Shown here one piece after another: positions 5,918 through 8,795 of a stretch of 8,795 bases of DNA; positions within the stretch are counted from its first letter, which is position 1; every line of letters begins with the position of its first letter. This DNA is from Cycloclasticus sp. (GTDB lineage: Bacteria > Pseudomonadota > Gammaproteobacteria > Methylococcales > Cycloclasticaceae). A program made the translations under genes and the position numbers. The stretch is taken from contig JAHRWG010000255.1 of NCBI GenBank assembly GCA_019090295.1, positions 1 through 8,795 of the forward strand, written 5' to 3'. The notes below the pieces were generated by a model. That model was not told where the DNA came from. It was given only the letters and a program-made list of their open reading frames with translations, and did no database searches.

Positions 5918-6847
5918 CTAAGCATCTAGGCTGCCGACTAACTCCGATATATGGCTCAACTGATGCTCATCTAAGTAGTTTGCAATGCCCTCATTAACCT
6001 TGGCGCATAGCAAAGGGTCATAAAATAAACCAGTGCCAAGCCCGATAGCACTGGCGCCTGCAATAATAAACTCAATGGCATCATTGGCCGTGGTAATGCC
6101 ACCTTGACCAATAATGGGAATATTATGTGCCTTACAGACTTGGTAGACTTGGTGTACCTTCAATAAAGCGATAGGCTTAATGGCAGGCCCAGATAGGCCG
6201 CCTTGTATATTGCCGATAATGGGTTTTCTTGTTTTGGTATCAATCGCCATGCCCATGAGCGTATTAATCACCGAGAATGCATCACTGCCTGCATCGATAC
6301 AGCGTTGTGCGCTTTCAGCAATGTTTGTTTGGTTTGGTGATAGTTTAGTAATGATCGGTTTTTTGGTCACTGAGCGACAAGCGGCAACAACACGTGCGGA
6401 CATATCAGGGTCGTTACCAAAGGTCACGCCACCTTCTTTTACATTCGGGCACGAGATGTTTATTTCGATAGCTGCTACGGGGGATTGATCAAAAATCCGA
6501 GTGACCTCAGTGTACTCTTCAATGGTCGAGCCAGACACGTTGGCAATAAATCGAGTTTCCTCAAAATCTAGGTTCGGTAGAATATCATTAACTACCGCGT
6601 TAGCCCCTGGGTTTTGTAGGCCAATGGCGTTTAACATGCCAGAGGGCGTTTCATAGACTCGATGCGTTGGATTACCTGGACGTGCCTCTAAAGTGGTGCC
6701 CTTAAGGCAAACAGCACCAACATCATGATGAGAAAAGCCCTCTACTCGGGAGTATTCTTGGCCAAAGCCAACACAACCAGACAGTAAGACAACAGGCGTT
6801 TGAAAACGCATTCCGCAGAAAAAAGAAGCTAATTTAGGATGCAGCAT
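5918..6847 (-). CDS. pyrD: Dihydroorotate dehydrogenase, class 1B (PyrDB-type) catalytic subunit
   Basis: This is a 309-residue FMN flavoprotein that oxidises dihydroorotate to orotate, the fourth step of pyrimidine synthesis. Class 1 is shown by NISCPNVKEGG (130-140), where C133 is the catalytic base; class 2 enzymes have Ser. K49 (CLKG), ETPSGMLNAIGLQNPG (66-81), NTLMGM (195-200) and GGLSGPAIKP (216-225), with FMN-phosphate loops GQGGI (247-251) and GASAIGLGT (264-272), closely follow Lactococcus PyrDB. There is no N-terminal membrane helix, so it is not the quinone-linked class 2 enzyme usual in gammaproteobacteria. Class 1B normally works with the FeS-FAD subunit PyrK, which is not in this window. 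ATG 6847 has no clear SD; the length matches the family, and the next Met (M13) would cut into the first strand. It is divergent from trmL and convergent with ntrC. Confidence 0.88.
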   Translation of the reverse strand: MLHPKLASFFCGMRFQTPVVLLSGCVGFGQEYSRVEGFSHHDVGAVCLKGTTLEARPGNPTHRVYETPSGMLNAIGLQNPGANAVVNDILPNLDFEETRFIANVSGSTIEEYTEVTRIFDQSPVAAIEINISCPNVKEGGVTFGNDPDMSARVVAACRSVTKKPIITKLSPNQTNIAESAQRCIDAGSDAFSVINTLMGMAIDTKTRKPIIGNIQGGLSGPAIKPIALLKVHQVYQVCKAHNIPIIGQGGITTANDAIEFIIAGASAIGLGTGLFYDPLLCAKVNEGIANYLDEHQLSHISELVGSLDA

Positions 6848-6876
6848 TTAATCGGTGATAGTGAGATAATAAGCGA

Positions 6877-6884
6877 ATTATAAC
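6877..6884. promoter_or_regulatory. Overlapping -10 elements of divergent pyrD and trmL promoters
   Basis: On the minus strand TATAAT covers 6882-6877, about 30 bases from the pyrD ATG. On the plus strand TATAAC covers 6879-6884, about 25 bases from the trmL ATG. Only 61 bases separate the two genes, so both promoters must fit here. Neither has a clear -35 hexamer, so this is a placement rather than proof. Confidence 0.35.
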
Positions 6885-6908
6885 AGTTAACCGAAAGTCA
6901 TTATCACC

Positions 6909-7364
6909 ATGATTCATGTTGTTTTGTTCGAACCAGAAATCCCTCCTAATACAGGTAATGTTATGCGGCTTTGTGCCAATACAGGTGCGCGCTTAAGCTT
7001 AATTCACCCTTTAGGTTTTGAGTTAGATGATAAGCGTTTGCGGCGCGCAGGAATGGATTACCGTGAGTGGGCGGATGTTCAAGAGTACCAAAGTTTTGAT
7101 GAGTTTGTTGCCACAGAAAAACCGATTAATATTTATGCCTTCTCTCGATTTGCAAAAAACAATTATGCTGAGGTCAGCTATAAAGATGGAGATGCCTTGG
7201 TATTTGGCCCAGAAACACGTGGTTTGCCAGCATCATTAATGGCAACCATTAATGAAAAAAATCACGTTTTAATACCTATGCGAGAAGGCAGTAGAAGTTT
7301 GAATTTATCTAATTCGGCGGCTGTTGCAGTATATGAAGCATGGCGGCAACTAGGGTTTAAATAA
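6909..7364 (+). CDS. trmL: tRNA (cytidine/uridine-34-2'-O)-methyltransferase TrmL (YibK)
   Basis: This is a 151-residue SPOUT-class methyltransferase that uses S-adenosylmethionine to methylate the ribose of wobble base 34 in the two tRNA-Leu isoacceptors. The N-terminal motif [16 protein letters not shown] (11-26) and the trefoil-knot cofactor motifs FGPETRGLP (99-107) and [18 protein letters not shown] (122-139) are all present. The length is close to E. coli TrmL. No Shine-Dalgarno sequence precedes ATG 6909, yet the family always starts with this [17 protein letters not shown] stretch, so the start is firm. In Pseudomonas, as I recall, trmL lies next to secB downstream of ntrC. Here pyrD lies between ntrC and trmL, and gpsA/secB run in the opposite direction. 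The stop is 21 bases from the gpsA stop. Confidence 0.95.
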   Translation: MIHVVLFEPEIPPNTGNVMRLCANTGARLSLIHPLGFELDDKRLRRAGMDYREWADVQEYQSFDEFVATEKPINIYAFSRFAKNNYAEVSYKDGDALVFGPETRGLPASLMATINEKNHVLIPMREGSRSLNLSNSAAVAVYEAWRQLGFK

Positions 7365-7385
7365 GGCAGAGCTTTGATACGCTGA

Positions 7386-8369
7386 TTAACGTTGAGCAAT
7401 AGTGAGTAGATATCGAACAGCCACCTCTGGTGCAAGTTTTTTATACAAAATGCGGTAGACTTGGGTGCAAATGGGCATCTCAAGTGCCCACTTTTTACAA
7501 ATTGTATGGACTTCACGGGCCGCATGAATGCCTTCAACCTCTTGCCCAATAGCTAATTTTGCATCCTCTATAGACTCACCTTGCCCTAGCCTTAGCCCTA
7601 AGCGGCGATTGCGTGACTTATCATCTGTGCAGGTGAGTACTAGATCCCCAACACCTGCAAGGCCAAGGAATGACTCTTCTGAACATTGGTAGACATTGCC
7701 GAGTTGAACCATTTCTTTAAGACCCAAGGTAATGAGAGCCGCTCGGGCATTTGAGCCAAAGCCTAAGCCGTCAGAAATGCCGGCAGCAATCGCTAAAATA
7801 TTTTTCATCGATCCACCAATTTCAGCGCTTGCAATGCTTTCAGTAGGAAAAGTTAGGAAATTAGCGGTGCGTATTGTTTGAGCAACAAATGTTGCCGTCT
7901 CCAAGTTAGGGGAAGCAACAATCACAGCCGTCGGTAAGCCTTGTGCAACTTCAAGAGCAAAGCTAGGGCCAGAAATCAAAGCCATGCGAACGGTTGAGCC
8001 AAGCGTTTGCCGAACAACCTCATGTGCTAGAAGCCCTGTATCTGTTTCAAAACCTTTGGTTATCCAAGTGACAACAGCATCTTTTTGTAAGGATGGTTTG
8101 AATTTCTCTAAGGTTGCTCGAAGGGCGTGACTAGGAACGGCCACCATAATGAATTGATGCGTTGAGACGGTTTTCTCTAGGTTATGAGAGGTTGATAGCG
8201 TTTCGGGAAATGGATGATCTGGCAAAAACCTAGTATTGCAGCGATCCTTTTCTAATGTAGAAATGTGAGCAGGGTGGTGTGCCCATAAGGTGACATGGTG
8301 GCCTGCACGTGCCATCATAAGAGCCATGGCAGTCCCCCAAGAGCCCGCACCTAAAACCGCTATTTTCAT
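7386..8369 (-). CDS. gpsA: Glycerol-3-phosphate dehydrogenase [NAD(P)+] GpsA
   Basis: This 327-residue cytosolic enzyme reduces dihydroxyacetone phosphate to sn-glycerol 3-phosphate for phospholipid synthesis. The Rossmann motif GAGSWGTA is at 7-14, followed by PSHALR (79-84), the WITKGFE lysine K105, SGPSF (133-137), and the catalytic lysine K189 in GGSMKN. GFGSNARAALIT (203-214) and GLAGVGDLVLTCTDD (236-250) are also present. The full family length is retained. ATG 8369 is chosen over an in-frame GTG at 8378 because the Rossmann strand begins immediately (MKIAVLGAGS) and GGGTGG lies five bases upstream; the GTG has no SD. One unusual point is ITLGL (213-217) where bacterial enzymes generally read ITRGL. 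It lies 12 bases after secB, forming a secB-gpsA operon as in many gammaproteobacteria. Confidence 0.95.
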   Translation of the reverse strand: MKIAVLGAGSWGTAMALMMARAGHHVTLWAHHPAHISTLEKDRCNTRFLPDHPFPETLSTSHNLEKTVSTHQFIMVAVPSHALRATLEKFKPSLQKDAVVTWITKGFETDTGLLAHEVVRQTLGSTVRMALISGPSFALEVAQGLPTAVIVASPNLETATFVAQTIRTANFLTFPTESIASAEIGGSMKNILAIAAGISDGLGFGSNARAALITLGLKEMVQLGNVYQCSEESFLGLAGVGDLVLTCTDDKSRNRRLGLRLGQGESIEDAKLAIGQEVEGIHAAREVHTICKKWALEMPICTQVYRILYKKLAPEVAVRYLLTIAQR

Positions 8370-8381
8370 GGCGGCCACCCG

Positions 8382-8760
8382 CTAATTTACGGTAGAGTCT
8401 TTCTTATCTTGAGCATGCTGGGCATAAAGTGCATCAAAATTAACAGGATTCAATAGCATGGGAGGAAAGCCACCTTTGGTCACAAGCTCTGAAACAACTT
8501 CGCGCAAATAGGGGAATAAAATATTTGGGCAAAAGCTACCTAATAATGGGCCCATTTCATCTTCTGGGAAGCCTTTAGCGCCAAAAATACCTACTTGGGT
8601 AGCTTCAACAAGGTAGGCGGTTTTATCATTGTTTTTCACCGTGACGGTGACGGTAATGGATACCTCATAAAGGTCTTGAGGTGCCTTACTGGCATTGCTG
8701 GTTAGATTAATATCAACACTTGGTTCCCACTTTTCAGTGAAAACAAGTGGGGCATTAGGG
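8382..8760 (-). CDS. secB: Protein-export chaperone SecB (5' end missing)
   Basis: SecB is a tetrameric cytosolic chaperone that holds precursor proteins unfolded and delivers them to SecA. The visible 125 codons start at PNAPLVF, run through the YEVSITVTVTV strand, and include the diagnostic CPNILFPYLREVVSELVTKGGFPPMLLNPVNFDALY, where the residues around GGFPP and NPVNFDAL are SecB hallmarks. Compared with E. coli SecB (155 residues), roughly the first 25 residues are absent because the biological sequence stops at 8760. The ATG at 8777 is not a real start: codons from 8777 to 8761 are sequencing adapter, and the Ser codon at 8762-8760 is a hybrid. The gene ends in TAG at 8382-8384. It is followed by gpsA on the same strand. 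Its promoter and any upstream partner such as grxC are outside the window. Confidence 0.93.
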
Positions 8761-8795
8761 CTGTCTCTTATACACATCTGACGCTGCCGACGAAC
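8761..8795. other. Illumina Nextera adapter contamination (not biological)
   Basis: Bases 8761-8779 read CTGTCTCTTATACACATCT, the 19-bp Tn5 mosaic end, and 8780-8793 continue with GACGCTGCCGACGA, together the reverse complement of the Nextera read-1 transposase adapter. The final AC is probably the first two index bases. It should be trimmed. It creates the well-known false N-terminus MCIRDS in the minus-strand frame of secB. Confidence 0.98.

Noticed and set aside
6748..6757. Ten-base repeat AGTATTCTTG shared with bases 1-10
   Set aside because: The flanks differ and the second copy is within pyrD coding sequence; it is consistent with chance.

Overview
The window looks like a chromosomal segment of a gammaproteobacterium with moderate to low GC (judged by eye, not calculated). 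The evidence is the complete NtrB/NtrC pair next to TrmL, GpsA and SecB. As I recall it, this neighbourhood matches the ntrB-ntrC-trmL-secB block of Pseudomonas and the secB-gpsA-trmL neighbourhood of enteric bacteria. I cannot name the genus; a marine Thiotrichales/Methylophaga/Cycloclasticus-like bacterium would fit but is only a guess. No phage, IS element, CRISPR array, tRNA or rRNA is visible.

Layout: bases 1-302 hold at most the last 27 codons of an unidentified gene and a -10 element. Bases 303-2711 are a tightly packed plus-strand operon: a PP-loop tRNA-thiolation-type enzyme with a C-terminal NFACT-R-like domain, a TusA-type sulfur carrier overlapping it, and a cation diffusion facilitator with an unusually long C-terminus. 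Bases 2802-3302 encode an exported DUF4124 protein. Bases 3303-3419 are the most informative regulatory stretch, with a perfect 17-bp NtrC box (3313-3329) about 98 bp upstream of the predicted start of a sigma-54 promoter (3393-3408). Then come ntrB and ntrC, overlapping by 8 bp. On the minus strand, bases 5918-6847 encode a class 1B (PyrDB-type) dihydroorotate dehydrogenase, divergent from trmL (6909-7364). The gpsA gene and a 5'-truncated secB (minus strand, 7386-8760) converge on trmL.

How the genes work together: NtrB/NtrC is the nitrogen-limitation two-component system, and the operator/promoter upstream implies that it autoregulates. The PP-loop enzyme and the TusA-like protein probably form a sulfur-relay pair acting on tRNA. 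The trmL product modifies the tRNA wobble base, pyrD serves pyrimidine synthesis, gpsA makes glycerol-3-phosphate for phospholipids, and secB keeps precursors export-competent.

Caution: bases 8761-8793 are the Illumina Nextera transposase adapter (reverse complement) and 8794-8795 are probably index bases. The biological sequence ends at 8760, and the apparent start of the secB reading frame (Met-Cys-Ile-Arg-Asp-Ser) is translated adapter.

I do not see a clearly new biological system. The best leads are the near-leaderless sigma-54 promoter of ntrB, the PP-loop/TusA/CDF cassette with its Cys triad, the extended CDF transporter, and a class 1B DHODH without a visible PyrK partner.
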